From JASJHI01 sp965371355 (GTDB lineage: Bacteria > Actinomycetota > Acidimicrobiia > Acidimicrobiales > Ilumatobacteraceae): DNA of 10,704 nucleotides. Within the stretch, counting starts at the first letter, position 1. Each line of letters begins with the position of its first letter. A program made the position numbers and the translations under genes. Where the stretch lies: NCBI GenBank assembly GCA_965371355.1, contig CBDUYD010000101.1, positions 1-10,704 of the forward strand, read 5' to 3'. This document shows positions 1 to 6,438 of this stretch, in pieces. The notes below the pieces were generated by a model. The model did no database searches. It was not told the origin of the DNA and saw only the letters and a list, made by a program, of their open reading frames with translations.

Positions 1-1
1 C

Positions 2-1378
2 GGCGGGGATGACGGCGACGGCGTAGATGACGGCACCGACGAAACGGTCGAGGGGTCCAACGCCGCGACGGCCGGGTCCGAGCCCACCGGGGCCGCCTCG
101 GAGTCCGCCGCTGTCGACGGCGCACTCGTCTCGGTACTGTCGCCCGAACTCGGTTTGTACGCCGTCGATCGCGACACGGGCGAGCACTCTGCACTTGCGC
201 TCGACGCCGTCGAGTTCATCGAACGCGACCGCCAGCCGATCGCCGCCACGAGCACGGCGTTCACCCTGTCGCTCACGACACTCGAAGGTCAGTCGTTCTC
301 CCACGAGGTCGGTCTCGTTCGCGTCGACCTCGACACGGGAGAGGCGACCCGGATCGCGGAGTTGGGCATCGATCGCGAGTCGGACGAATCCGACGAGTTG
401 ACCCAGTGGAAAGTGCTCGATGCCGACGACGAGACGGTCTGGGTGGAGACGGGCGCGTTCTTCGACGTCGAGGGACGCTCGATCATCGGCTTGGATGCGG
501 CAACGGGTGCGCAGATCGTCGAGTTCGACGCACTCGACTTCGAGGTCACCACCGACACCGGATCGACCTGTAGCGGCAGTGCCGACGGCCTGCTCGTCAT
601 GCCCGGCGGCGCCCTGATCACGACAACCTCAGGGTGGCCGGCCGTGCTCGACCCGGCGATCGGCGAGGTGTCGATGATCTTCGGGTGGTGCGGCTTCGGC
701 ACCGAGCCGACGCTGGCGAACTTCATCGATCCGGCCGACGCCGACGAGTGGTTCGTCACCGAAGGCGGGTCCGCCGTCACCGCCGAGGCCGCCGAACGCG
801 TGCTCCCGTTCGTCCCTCTCCGGGCCACCTCCCCGGGTGGGCATGGCCTCGTCGAGGGTGACGGCTCACTCTGGTGGCTCTTCAACTCCGCAACGTCGGT
901 CGAGACCGGGGACGTGTCCGTGTCCGCGCGTGCGGGCGGCGTCGTCAGGTTCGACCCCGTGGCGGGCGAAGTGAGCGCGGTGTGGCCACTCGGCGAAGTG
1001 AGCGCGACCTACATCGACGATGACGGCGACGACGACATCACGACCGTGTCGACGATGTCGTCGTTCGACCTGCGCTACATCGACGGTGCGCTCTGGATCA
1101 TGGACCACCGGGAGGACGCTCCCCTACGTCGGTTCGACCCGGCCACCGGCGAGATCACCGAGATCACGATCGAGAAGGGGGAGGGGATCGACCTCACGGT
1201 TGCGGAGATGAACTTCTCGGACCCCGAGGCGATCTGGCTCGAGGTGTCGCGCAAGGTGATCACGAGCGACGACGAGAGCGGTCGCTCGACGAGCGGAACC
1301 TCGTTCCTCGAACGCGTCGACACGGCATCGGGAACGATCACACCATCGATCCCCATCGCCGACATCCTCGGCTTCTGA
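2..1378 (+). CDS. Uncharacterised repeat protein, probable secreted or anchored beta-propeller (5' end off window)
   Basis: The frame is open from the left edge to the TGA at 1376-1378, so this is the last 458 residues of a longer protein. A TTG at 155 is an internal codon and not a convincing start. Residues 1-42 are a Gly/Asp/Glu/Ala/Ser-rich low-complexity linker of the kind that often follows a signal peptide or membrane anchor; the anchor itself would lie upstream and is not visible. The rest is built from a recurring unit: a Trp-containing strand (e.g. DGSLWWL, DGALWIM, EAIWLEV) followed by a turn of the type (V/R)-x-x-D-x-x-T/A/S-G. The turn occurs seven times, starting at Asp56, 109, 165, 217, 318, 379 and 440, spaced 52-61 residues apart except for one double-length gap that probably hides a degenerate unit. 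This fits a seven- or eight-bladed beta-propeller. Two cysteines (190, 230) could form a disulfide. It is convergent to the ribosomal operon. I do not recognise a specific function; ligand-binding or lyase-type propellers are possible but unsupported. Confidence 0.85.
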   Translation, partial: GGDDGDGVDDGTDETVEGSNAATAGSEPTGAASESAAVDGALVSVLSPELGLYAVDRDTGEHSALALDAVEFIERDRQPIAATSTAFTLSLTTLEGQSFSHEVGLVRVDLDTGEATRIAELGIDRESDESDELTQWKVLDADDETVWVETGAFFDVEGRSIIGLDAATGAQIVEFDALDFEVTTDTGSTCSGSADGLLVMPGGALITTTSGWPAVLDPAIGEVSMIFGWCGFGTEPTLANFIDPADADEWFVTEGGSAVTAEAAERVLPFVPLRATSPGGHGLVEGDGSLWWLFNSATSVETGDVSVSARAGGVVRFDPVAGEVSAVWPLGEVSATYIDDDGDDDITTVSTMSSFDLRYIDGALWIMDHREDAPLRRFDPATGEITEITIEKGEGIDLTVAEMNFSDPEAIWLEVSRKVITSDDESGRSTSGTSFLERVDTASGTITPSIPIADILGF

Positions 1379-1419
1379 CCCTCCTCCCCGACCCGCAACG
1401 CCCCCTTCTTGCCCGCAAT

Positions 1420-1474
1420 CCCCGAAATTTGTACGCAGGATCCCGCCCAGCGGGAAGATCCGTACACAGAACCG
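1420..1474. repeat. Palindromic repeat element, copy 1
   Basis: This is the first of two 55-bp copies with a 72-bp period; it differs from copy 2 at one base (T at 1428, C at 1500). Each copy contains a long imperfect hairpin: TGTAC (1430-1434) pairs with GTACA (1462-1466), GGAT (1438-1441) with ATCC (1458-1461), and CCCGC (1442-1446) with GCGGG (1450-1454). The loop is CCA and there is a 3-nt bulge on each arm. It starts about 40 bp after the stop of the upstream plus-strand gene. There is no T-run after the stem on either strand, so it is not a canonical intrinsic terminator, though a U-less terminator or a REP-like extragenic palindrome is possible. Confidence 0.85.
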
Positions 1475-1491
1475 GTGGTGGGCCTCACCTC

Positions 1492-1546
1492 CCCCGAAAC
1501 TTGTACGCAGGATCCCGCCCAGCGGGAAGATCCGTACACAGAACCG
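1492..1546. repeat. Palindromic repeat element, copy 2
   Basis: This is the second copy of the 55-bp palindromic element, 54/55 identical to copy 1 and separated from it by 17 bp. The same stem is formed with a CCA loop. It lies 15 bp beyond the stop codon of the minus-strand DCC-family gene, so transcripts from both convergent genes would run into a copy. The near-identity means either a recent local duplication or a conserved repeated element; copies elsewhere in the genome would decide. Confidence 0.85.
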
Positions 1547-1561
1547 ACGTGGGTCGCGAGA

Positions 1562-1990
1562 TCAGGTGCAGTCGCCGGGGCGGTCTTCGCACCAGGGGGT
1601 CTCGCCGGGGAACCACGTGCGGTGTCGGGAGACGAATCCGTAGATCCGATCGAGGATCCATGGAATGGCCGGGACGCGCCACGCGAGGATCGGCCACCGC
1701 GATCCCCTCGCGACCGCCAGGGCGAGCGCGATCGCCCTCGCACCACCGACGCGCGCTCCCGTTGGCGACACCGCCCACGCCGCAGCGTCTGTCTCGGTCA
1801 CCGACAATCCGAACCTCTCCCGCACGCCGGGGGCTTGGGCACCGGCGATCTCGACGCCGTCACGTCGATCGAACTGCTTGAGCAGGCGCGCACTCCTCGT
1901 ACACATCCCGCACCGGCCGTCGAACACGAGCGTGATCATCCGGGGCACGGTGTCGGGAAGCTCACCGTGGTCGATCGTCGTCGCCTCCAT
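1562..1990 (-). CDS. DCC-family (DUF393) thiol-disulfide oxidoreductase-like protein
   Basis: A 142-residue protein with the DCC-family hallmark near its N-terminus: the motif DGRCGMC has the family's D-G-x-C-x-x-C pattern (Asp24, Cys27, Cys30), preceded by a hydrophobic strand. This is a thioredoxin-like active-site arrangement. The family's C-terminal signature is also present: an Ile/Trp-rich helix followed by DRIYGFVSRHR (residues 114-124). Two more cysteines lie at 134 and 141. The family is annotated as a predicted thiol-disulfide oxidoreductase, with substrates mostly unknown. The ATG at 1990 has a GAGG about 9 nt upstream; the internal Met18 (1939) lacks a ribosome-binding site but would give the more usual family N-terminus. 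It lies 45 nt downstream of adk on the same strand and may be co-transcribed with it, occupying the place where map is usually found. Confidence 0.85.
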   Translation of the reverse strand: MEATTIDHGELPDTVPRMITLVFDGRCGMCTRSARLLKQFDRRDGVEIAGAQAPGVRERFGLSVTETDAAAWAVSPTGARVGGARAIALALAVARGSRWPILAWRVPAIPWILDRIYGFVSRHRTWFPGETPWCEDRPGDCT

Positions 1991-2035
1991 CGTCTTCAGC
2001 CTCGCAGCGACCCGGGCGATCCGCTACAGGACGGA

Positions 2036-2695
2036 CTACGAGCGGTTGGCTTCGACGGCTTTGACCAGGCGGTCGAAGACGGCACCGGGATGGCCTATTC
2101 CGTTGACGACCGCGAGTTGGCGCTGCACCGTGTAGTGCTCGATCAGGGGGAACGTCTGCTCCTCGTACAGGTCGAGCCGGCGATTCACCGACTCTGGCGT
2201 GTCGTCGTCGCGCTGCAGCACGTCACCACCACAAACCTCGCAGATCCAAGGGTCGGGGTCGGACCCCGACGACGTGTAGTTGGTTCCACAGTCCTGGCAG
2301 ACCCGGCGCGCCGAGAGCCGCTCGAGCACGATCTCGCGAGGCACATTGAGGTCGAGGACCACGTCGATCGGCAGCTCACTCGTGATGCCATTGAGCGCAT
2401 CGGCCTGCTCGGGCGTGCGAGGAAATCCGTCGAGGATGTAGCCCCTCGTGCGGGCGTCGGCCTCGAACAGCCGCTCACGCACCAACTCGATCATCAGAAC
2501 GTCGCCGACCAGACCGCCGTCGTCCATGATCTTCTTCGCCAACCGGCCGAGTTCGGTCCCCTCGCGCACGGCGGCGCGCAGCATGTCTCCGGTCGAGATG
2601 TGCGGGACGACGAAGTGCCGAGACAGTCGCACGCACTGCGTGCCCTTGCCTGCACCCTGTCGCCCGAGGATGATGAGGCGGGCGCCCGGGATCAC
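2036..2695 (-). CDS. adk: Adenylate kinase
   Basis: Adk catalyses ATP + AMP = 2 ADP in the cytoplasm and sets the adenylate balance. The 219-residue length is that of the long bacterial form. The P-loop is GRQGAGKGT at residues 11-19, where the usual Pro of GxPGAGKGT is Gln13. The AMP-binding segment STGDMLR (34-40) and the DGFPRT motif (89-94) are present. The LID domain has four cysteines (133, 136, 152, 155) in two CxxC pairs, the zinc-binding version seen in Gram-positives and many Actinobacteria; the basic NRR motif follows at 171-173. The start is GTG at 2693-2695, chosen because it places the P-loop at the normal distance and because TAGGT, overlapping the secY stop, provides a Shine-Dalgarno 7 nt upstream. 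Only 9 nt separate it from secY, implying coupled translation; secY-adk is a conserved pair. Confidence 0.97.
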   Translation of the reverse strand: MIPGARLIILGRQGAGKGTQCVRLSRHFVVPHISTGDMLRAAVREGTELGRLAKKIMDDGGLVGDVLMIELVRERLFEADARTRGYILDGFPRTPEQADALNGITSELPIDVVLDLNVPREIVLERLSARRVCQDCGTNYTSSGSDPDPWICEVCGGDVLQRDDDTPESVNRRLDLYEEQTFPLIEHYTVQRQLAVVNGIGHPGAVFDRLVKAVEANRS

Positions 2696-2704
2696 GGCCG
2701 TGAC

Positions 2705-4027
2705 CTACTTGAGGAAGCCCTCGTAGTTGCGCAGCGTGAGTTGACTGTCGATCTGGCGCATCAGTTCGAGCGCCACGCCGACCGAGATCAGCACGCTGGT
2801 TCCGGCGAAGCCGAACGAGTTCACTCCGGCGACCAACAGCAACAGGTACGGGAGGATCGCGATGATCGCGATGAACACGGCACCCGGCAGCGTGATCCGG
2901 TTCACGGCCTTGGCCAGGTAGCGCTCGGTCTGCGGACCGGGTCGCACGCCGGGGATGAAGCCGCCCTGGCGACGGAGCTGGTCGGCCTGGCGCGCCGGGT
3001 CGAAGGCGATCGAGTTGTAGAAGTACGCGAACGCGATGATCATCAGCGCGAAGATCGTGATGTACACCAGGTTCTGCGGGTTCACGATGTACTGGTCGAC
3101 GAACGCCGCGACATCACCGCGCCAGCCCTCGCCGGAGCCGAGCACGTTCGACAGGATCACCGGCAGCAGCAGGATCGAGCTGGCGAAGATGATCGGGATC
3201 ACGCCGGACTGGTTGACCTTGAGGGGGATATAGGTGTTCTGGCCGCCCATCATCCGTCGACCGACCACACGTTTCGCGAACTGCACCGGGATTCTTCGCT
3301 GCCCGAGTTCGACGAACACGACGGCCACGATGATGAACAACGTGAGCGCGACCATGGCGAAGAACCAGAACCACTTGTTGAGCACGAGGATGCCCCAGAA
3401 TCCACCCGGAAGCGATGCGACGACCGAGGCGAAGATGATCATCGACATGCCGTTTCCGATGCCGCGCTGCGAGATCATCTCGCCGATCCACATCAGCACC
3501 GCGGTGCCGGCGACGAGCGACGGGATGATCAGGTACCCGCGCGGCCAGACCCCGTCGGGCAAGAGCGGCACCGTGGGGGCAGCGCTCGCCGCCGAGAAGA
3601 AAGCGGTCCCGCGGCCGGTACCGAAGATGAACACGAGACCGGTCGCCTGGAGCGTCGCCAGCCCGACCGTCACGTAGCGCGTGTACTGCGTGATCTTGCG
3701 CTGGCCGACCGCGCCCTGCTGTTGCAACTCTTCGAGCTTCGGGATGACCACGCCGAGCACCTGCATGATGATGCTCGCGGTGATGTAGGGCATGATCCCG
3801 AGAGCGAAGATCGAGAAGCTCTCGAACGCACCGCCCGAGAACAGGTTTAGGAAGCCGAGCGCACCCTGCTGATTGGCGGTTGCCCGCAGCTGCTCGATCG
3901 CGATGCCGTCGACGCCGGGAACCCGGATGGCGACGCCGAGGCGGTACACGACGACCATCGCGACGACGAACAGCAGCTTGTTTCGCAGGTCGGTGACCTT
4001 GAAGATGTTCGCCAGATTCGCGATCAC
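2705..4027 (-). CDS. secY: Preprotein translocase channel subunit SecY
   Basis: SecY is the central channel of the SecYEG translocon in the cytoplasmic membrane, passing unfolded preproteins and inserting membrane proteins. The protein has 440 residues, a typical length, with about ten hydrophobic segments starting near residue 17. Family landmarks are the TM2 region GIMPYITASIIMQVL (77-91), the loop motif SQRGIGNG (186-193), the basic cytoplasmic loop RRIPVQFAKR (244-253), FIPGVRPGPQT (357-367) in the SecA/ribosome-contacting loop, and the C-terminal SQLTLRNYEGF (428-438). The start is GTG at 4025-4027, set by a strong AAGGAG 8 nt upstream and by the usual N-terminal beginning before TDLRNKLLF. 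It follows rplO after 126 nt, the widest spacing inside the operon, which may allow separate control. It is followed by adk after 9 nt. Confidence 0.98.
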   Translation of the reverse strand: MIANLANIFKVTDLRNKLLFVVAMVVVYRLGVAIRVPGVDGIAIEQLRATANQQGALGFLNLFSGGAFESFSIFALGIMPYITASIIMQVLGVVIPKLEELQQQGAVGQRKITQYTRYVTVGLATLQATGLVFIFGTGRGTAFFSAASAAPTVPLLPDGVWPRGYLIIPSLVAGTAVLMWIGEMISQRGIGNGMSMIIFASVVASLPGGFWGILVLNKWFWFFAMVALTLFIIVAVVFVELGQRRIPVQFAKRVVGRRMMGGQNTYIPLKVNQSGVIPIIFASSILLLPVILSNVLGSGEGWRGDVAAFVDQYIVNPQNLVYITIFALMIIAFAYFYNSIAFDPARQADQLRRQGGFIPGVRPGPQTERYLAKAVNRITLPGAVFIAIIAILPYLLLLVAGVNSFGFAGTSVLISVGVALELMRQIDSQLTLRNYEGFLK

Positions 4028-4035
4028 GCTTGCGG

Positions 4036-4041
4036 CTCCTT
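4036..4041 (-). promoter_or_regulatory. Strong Shine-Dalgarno of secY
   Basis: On the minus strand this reads AAGGAG, ending 8 nt before the GTG at 4027. It fixes GTG as the secY start; no in-frame ATG with such a site is near. Confidence 0.8.
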
Positions 4042-4101
4042 GGTCATCGTGTCGAAGTTGGGTGGTCGATGCGGCCCGCTCTGCCGAACGAGCCGACAGT
4101 A

Positions 4102-4158
4102 CCAGCGGCGTCGGAGCGCCGCCGGTCGGCGATCGGGTGATCGCGCCAAGCGATCACC
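4102..4158 (-). promoter_or_regulatory. Stacked inverted repeats between rplO and secY
   Basis: The rplO-secY gap holds several strong pairings. Stem A: GGTGATCGC (4136-4144) pairs perfectly with GCGATCACC (4150-4158) over a 5-nt loop and includes the rplO stop codon. Stem B: GCGATC (4129-4134) can pair with the same GATCGC (4139-4144), so A and B exclude each other. Stem C: CCAGCGGCG (4102-4110) pairs with CGCCGCCGG (4117-4125) over a 6-nt loop, with one G-U wobble in the minus-strand RNA. No U-run follows any stem, so a canonical terminator is not supported. The layout would suit an attenuator, an mRNA-stability or processing element, or a partial terminator lowering secY relative to the ribosomal genes. 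I saw no convincing -35/-10 pair on the minus strand here. The pairings are seen directly; the role is inference. Confidence 0.45.
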
Positions 4159-4666
4159 GGTTGGTGAACTGGTTGCCCTTCACGGCGGGCCGACCCGCCT
4201 TGCCCTCTTCCTTGAACGGAAGCTGGATCAGCGTGATCGAGCCGCCTGCGTCGATGATCGCCGCCTCGGCCGATTTCGACACCGCATGGGCGTGGACGTC
4301 GACCTTGGTGGTGATCTCGCCGCGGGCGAGGATCTTGACGAAGGCGCCCTTGCGGACGACACCGTTGGCGACGAGCACGTCGGGCGTGACCACACCGTCA
4401 CCGAGCTTCTCGACGAGATCGCCGAGCGTGTGCAGGTTGACCGCCTGGTACTCGACACGGAACGGGTTGTTGAAGCCCCTCAGCTTCGGCACCCGCTGCT
4501 TGAGCGGCATCTGGCCGCCCTCGAACCCAACGGCGACCGTGTTGCGGGCGCGCTGGCCCTTCGTACCGCGACCGGCGGTCTTGCCGCCGCGGCCGCCCGT
4601 GCCGCGGGCGACACGCTTGGCGCGCTTCTTGGCACCGGGAGCCGGTGCGAGCTCGTGAACCTTCAT
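4154..4666 (-). CDS. rplO: 50S ribosomal protein L15
   Basis: L15 is a late-assembling 23S rRNA-binding protein of the large subunit. The 170 residues include the Gly/Arg/Lys-rich N-terminal arm that threads into rRNA (roughly residues 11-45, with RGTGGRGGKTAGRGTKGQ), the conserved GFEGGQMPLKQRVPKLRGF stretch (47-65), and the globular C-terminal part with VTPDVLVANGVV and VSKSAEAAI. It is slightly longer than the roughly 145-residue Gram-negative form. The ATG at 4666 follows the rpmD stop by one nucleotide (TGA-C-ATG), with AAGGGA upstream inside the end of rpmD. The stop codon lies inside the inverted repeat at 4136-4158. Confidence 0.97.
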   Translation of the reverse strand: MKVHELAPAPGAKKRAKRVARGTGGRGGKTAGRGTKGQRARNTVAVGFEGGQMPLKQRVPKLRGFNNPFRVEYQAVNLHTLGDLVEKLGDGVVTPDVLVANGVVRKGAFVKILARGEITTKVDVHAHAVSKSAEAAIIDAGGSITLIQLPFKEEGKAGRPAVKGNQFTNR

Positions 4667-4667
4667 G

Positions 4668-4850
4668 TCAGTTCCCTTCGGTGACCCGGATCAGATGGGG
4701 GACCCGGGCGATCATGCCGCGGATCTCCGGACGGTCGGGCAATGTGTTCGTCGAACCGATCTTGCCGAGCCCGAGGGCCCGCAACGTGCCGCGGTGCTTC
4801 GGCTTGGTGCCGATGGCCGATCTGGTCTGTGTGACGATGATCTCGCTCAT
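4668..4850 (-). CDS. rpmD: 50S ribosomal protein L30
   Basis: L30 is a small large-subunit protein; this copy has 60 residues, the usual bacterial length. The family pattern is clear: a first strand with VTQTRSAIG, then KHRGTLRALGLGKIGST (residues 18-34), the conserved DRPEIRGMI (39-47), and a final strand PHLIRV. The ATG at 4848-4850 overlaps the rpsE stop as ATGA, so translation is probably coupled to S5. It is followed after one base by rplO. A longer upstream extension of the same frame exists but lies wholly inside rpsE and is not a start. Confidence 0.97.
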   Translation of the reverse strand: MSEIIVTQTRSAIGTKPKHRGTLRALGLGKIGSTNTLPDRPEIRGMIARVPHLIRVTEGN

Positions 4851-5479
4851 GCGGTGCTCCCCGCGGTCGCCTCGTCGTTGGAGGCGTTCTCGGCAGCGTT
4901 TCCGCGCTGACGCTCTTGATACGCGTTGAGCAGGCCCTTGGGCACGAAATCCTCGGCGGGCAGCCCGCGCCGGGCGGCGACCACGTCGGGTCGCTGGAGC
5001 GACTTGAGGCCCTGGATCGTCGCGCGGGCGACGTTGATGTGGTTGGCCGAGCCGAGTGACTTGCACAGCACATCGTGCACGCCGGCCTCCTCGAGGATGA
5101 CCCGCGCGGCGCCACCGGCGATCACGCCGGTTCCGGCCGCAGCCGGCTTCATCAGCACGCGGCCACCGCCGGTGCGTCCGAGGACCGGGTGGATGATCGT
5201 GCTCCCGGCCATCGGCACCTCGAACAGATTGCGCTTGGCTTCCTCGGTGCCCTTCTGGATCGCCAGCGGCACCTCCTTGGCCTTGCCGTAGCCGAGGCCG
5301 ACGCGGCCGTTGCCGTCGCCGATCACCACGAGAGCGGTGAACGAGAACCGGCGGCCACCCTTGACCACCTTCGCGACGCGGTTGATCGTGATGACGCGCG
5401 ACTCGCGCAGGCCACCGTCATCGCCGTCGCGGTTGTCGCGGCCGCGACCGTCGCGGGGATTGTTGCTGGCGTAGGCCAT
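4847..5479 (-). CDS. rpsE: 30S ribosomal protein S5
   Basis: S5 is a small-subunit protein that shapes the decoding region and is involved in translational accuracy and mRNA unwinding at the entry site. The protein has 210 residues. The N-terminal double-stranded-RNA-binding-type domain spans about 27-90, with the signature INRVAKVVKGGRRFSF (32-47) and GDGNGRVGLGYGKAKEVP (54-71). The C-terminal domain follows, with GVIAGGAARVILEEAGV (118-134) and SLGSANHINVARAT (141-154). It exceeds the roughly 166-residue E. coli protein through an Arg/Asp/Gly-rich N-terminal extension (residues 4-24) and an Ala/Asn/Glu-rich tail (about 191-210). The ATG at 5479 overlaps the rplR stop by one base (TGATG); the stop overlaps rpmD as ATGA. 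Confidence 0.98.
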   Translation of the reverse strand: MAYASNNPRDGRGRDNRDGDDGGLRESRVITINRVAKVVKGGRRFSFTALVVIGDGNGRVGLGYGKAKEVPLAIQKGTEEAKRNLFEVPMAGSTIIHPVLGRTGGGRVLMKPAAAGTGVIAGGAARVILEEAGVHDVLCKSLGSANHINVARATIQGLKSLQRPDVVAARRGLPAEDFVPKGLLNAYQERQRGNAAENASNDEATAGSTA

Positions 5480-5847
5480 CAGAACTCCAAACCTGCTTCA
5501 CGGGCGGCGGACGCCACCGCGGCCACCCGGCCGTGGTAGGCGAATCCGCCTCGGTCGAACACGATCTTGTCGACGCCGGCGGCCTTGGCGCGCTCGGCGA
5601 CGAGGGTGCCGACGCGGGTGGCCGCGTCGACGCTCGAGCCCGACCCGGACGTGCGCTGCTCGGCTTCCTGGGTGGAAGCCGATGCGAGCGTCGTGCCCGA
5701 GTCGTCGTCGATGATCTGCACCGACAGGTGCTTGTTGGAACGAAACACGGCCAGGCGCGGACGGGCCGCGGTGCCGTGGATCTTCTTGCGCACGCGACGG
5801 TGACGGCGGATGCGGCCGGTCCGGCGTGCTTGGGCGATCTTGGTCAT
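5479..5847 (-). CDS. rplR: 50S ribosomal protein L18
   Basis: L18 binds 5S rRNA together with L5 and helps anchor it to the 50S subunit. The 122 residues show the family pattern: a basic N-terminus (RRTGRIRRHRRVRKKIHG, 8-25), the strand RPRLAVFRSNKHLSVQIIDD (29-48), and the C-terminal DKIVFDRGGFAYHGRVAA (93-110) ending in AREAGLEF. The ATG at 5845-5847 has GGAG 7 nt upstream and gives the normal MTK start; the open frame extends farther upstream but only through rplF sequence. It is 19 nt downstream of rplF and shares one base with the rpsE start. Confidence 0.98.
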   Translation of the reverse strand: MTKIAQARRTGRIRRHRRVRKKIHGTAARPRLAVFRSNKHLSVQIIDDDSGTTLASASTQEAEQRTSGSGSSVDAATRVGTLVAERAKAAGVDKIVFDRGGFAYHGRVAAVASAAREAGLEF

Positions 5848-5866
5848 CAGACGCTCCGAAACTCGA

Positions 5867-6409
5867 TTACTTCTTGCCAGCTTTACCGGCCTTGCGCAGG
5901 ATGCGCTCGCCGGAGTAGCGGACGCCCTTGCCCTTGTACGGCTCGGGCTTGCGGATACTGCGGATATTGGCGGCGACCTGACCGACGATCTCCTTGTCGA
6001 TGCCGTTGACGATGATCTGGGTCTGCTGGGGGACATCGAACGTGATGCCCTCCGGAGCCGTGACGTCGACGGGATGACTGAAACCGAGGTTGAGGCGCAA
6101 CGCGGACGGACCCTTGGCCTCGGCGCGATAGCCGACCCCGTGGATCTCGAGTTCCTTCTTGTAGCCCTCTGTCACGCCGATCACCATGTTGTTGACGAGG
6201 CTGCGGGTGAGCCCGTGCATCGCCCTGGTCTTGTTCTCGTCGTCGGGTCGGGCGACCTTCAACGTGTCGCCGTCGGTCTCGACGGTGATAGTGCCGGGGA
6301 TCTCGCGCGAGAGCGTTCCCTTGGGGCCCTTGACCGAGATCGTGCGGCCCGTGACGCTGACGTCGACGCCTGCGGGGACCGTGATCGGTGCGCTACCGAT
6401 TCTGGACAT
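5867..6409 (-). CDS. rplF: 50S ribosomal protein L6
   Basis: L6 sits at the base of the L7/L12 stalk and contacts 23S rRNA near the factor-binding site. The 180 residues contain the expected two similar domains (about 1-82 and 83-180). The start MSRIGSAPITVP, the linker-region motif ELEIHGVGYRA (86-96) and the C-terminal signature PEPYKGKGVRY (155-165) are all standard. The ATG at 6409 has AAGGAG 8 nt upstream. It lies 29 nt after rpsH and 19 nt before rplR. No oddities. Confidence 0.98.
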   Translation of the reverse strand: MSRIGSAPITVPAGVDVSVTGRTISVKGPKGTLSREIPGTITVETDGDTLKVARPDDENKTRAMHGLTRSLVNNMVIGVTEGYKKELEIHGVGYRAEAKGPSALRLNLGFSHPVDVTAPEGITFDVPQQTQIIVNGIDKEIVGQVAANIRSIRKPEPYKGKGVRYSGERILRKAGKAGKK

Positions 6410-6438
6410 CGTGGATTCTCCTTGTCACAGCGCCTGGA

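Noticed and set aside
155..1378. TTG at 155 as the start of the plus-strand propeller gene.
   Set aside because: The frame is open all the way to the left edge with in-character linker sequence, and no Shine-Dalgarno precedes the TTG; the gene is better called partial.
1420..1546. A short CRISPR array, because of two near-identical palindromic repeats.
   Set aside because: There are only two copies, 55 bp long with a 17-bp spacer, and no cas genes nearby; the proportions do not fit a CRISPR array.
1379..1561. Canonical rho-independent terminators for the two convergent genes.
   Set aside because: The hairpins are strong but neither strand has a U-rich tract after the stem, so they were annotated as repeats and not as terminators.
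1409..3850. An 813-codon open frame on the plus strand, antisense to the DCC-family gene, adk and secY.
   Set aside because: It starts at a TTG beside the palindromic repeat, its product is rich in Arg, His, Asp and Glu with no recognisable domain, and it is the mirror of three well-supported genes. Long antisense open frames are expected in such GC-rich DNA.
4028..4153. A sigma-70-type promoter for secY in the rplO-secY gap.
   Set aside because: A TANNNT-like TACTGT is present on the minus strand but no matching -35 lies at a suitable distance, so the call is not supported.
4668..5066. A longer L30 form using the upstream part of the open frame inside rpsE.
   Set aside because: The 60-residue product from the ATG overlapping the rpsE stop matches the family length exactly; the upstream translation is Arg/Pro-rich shadow of S5.
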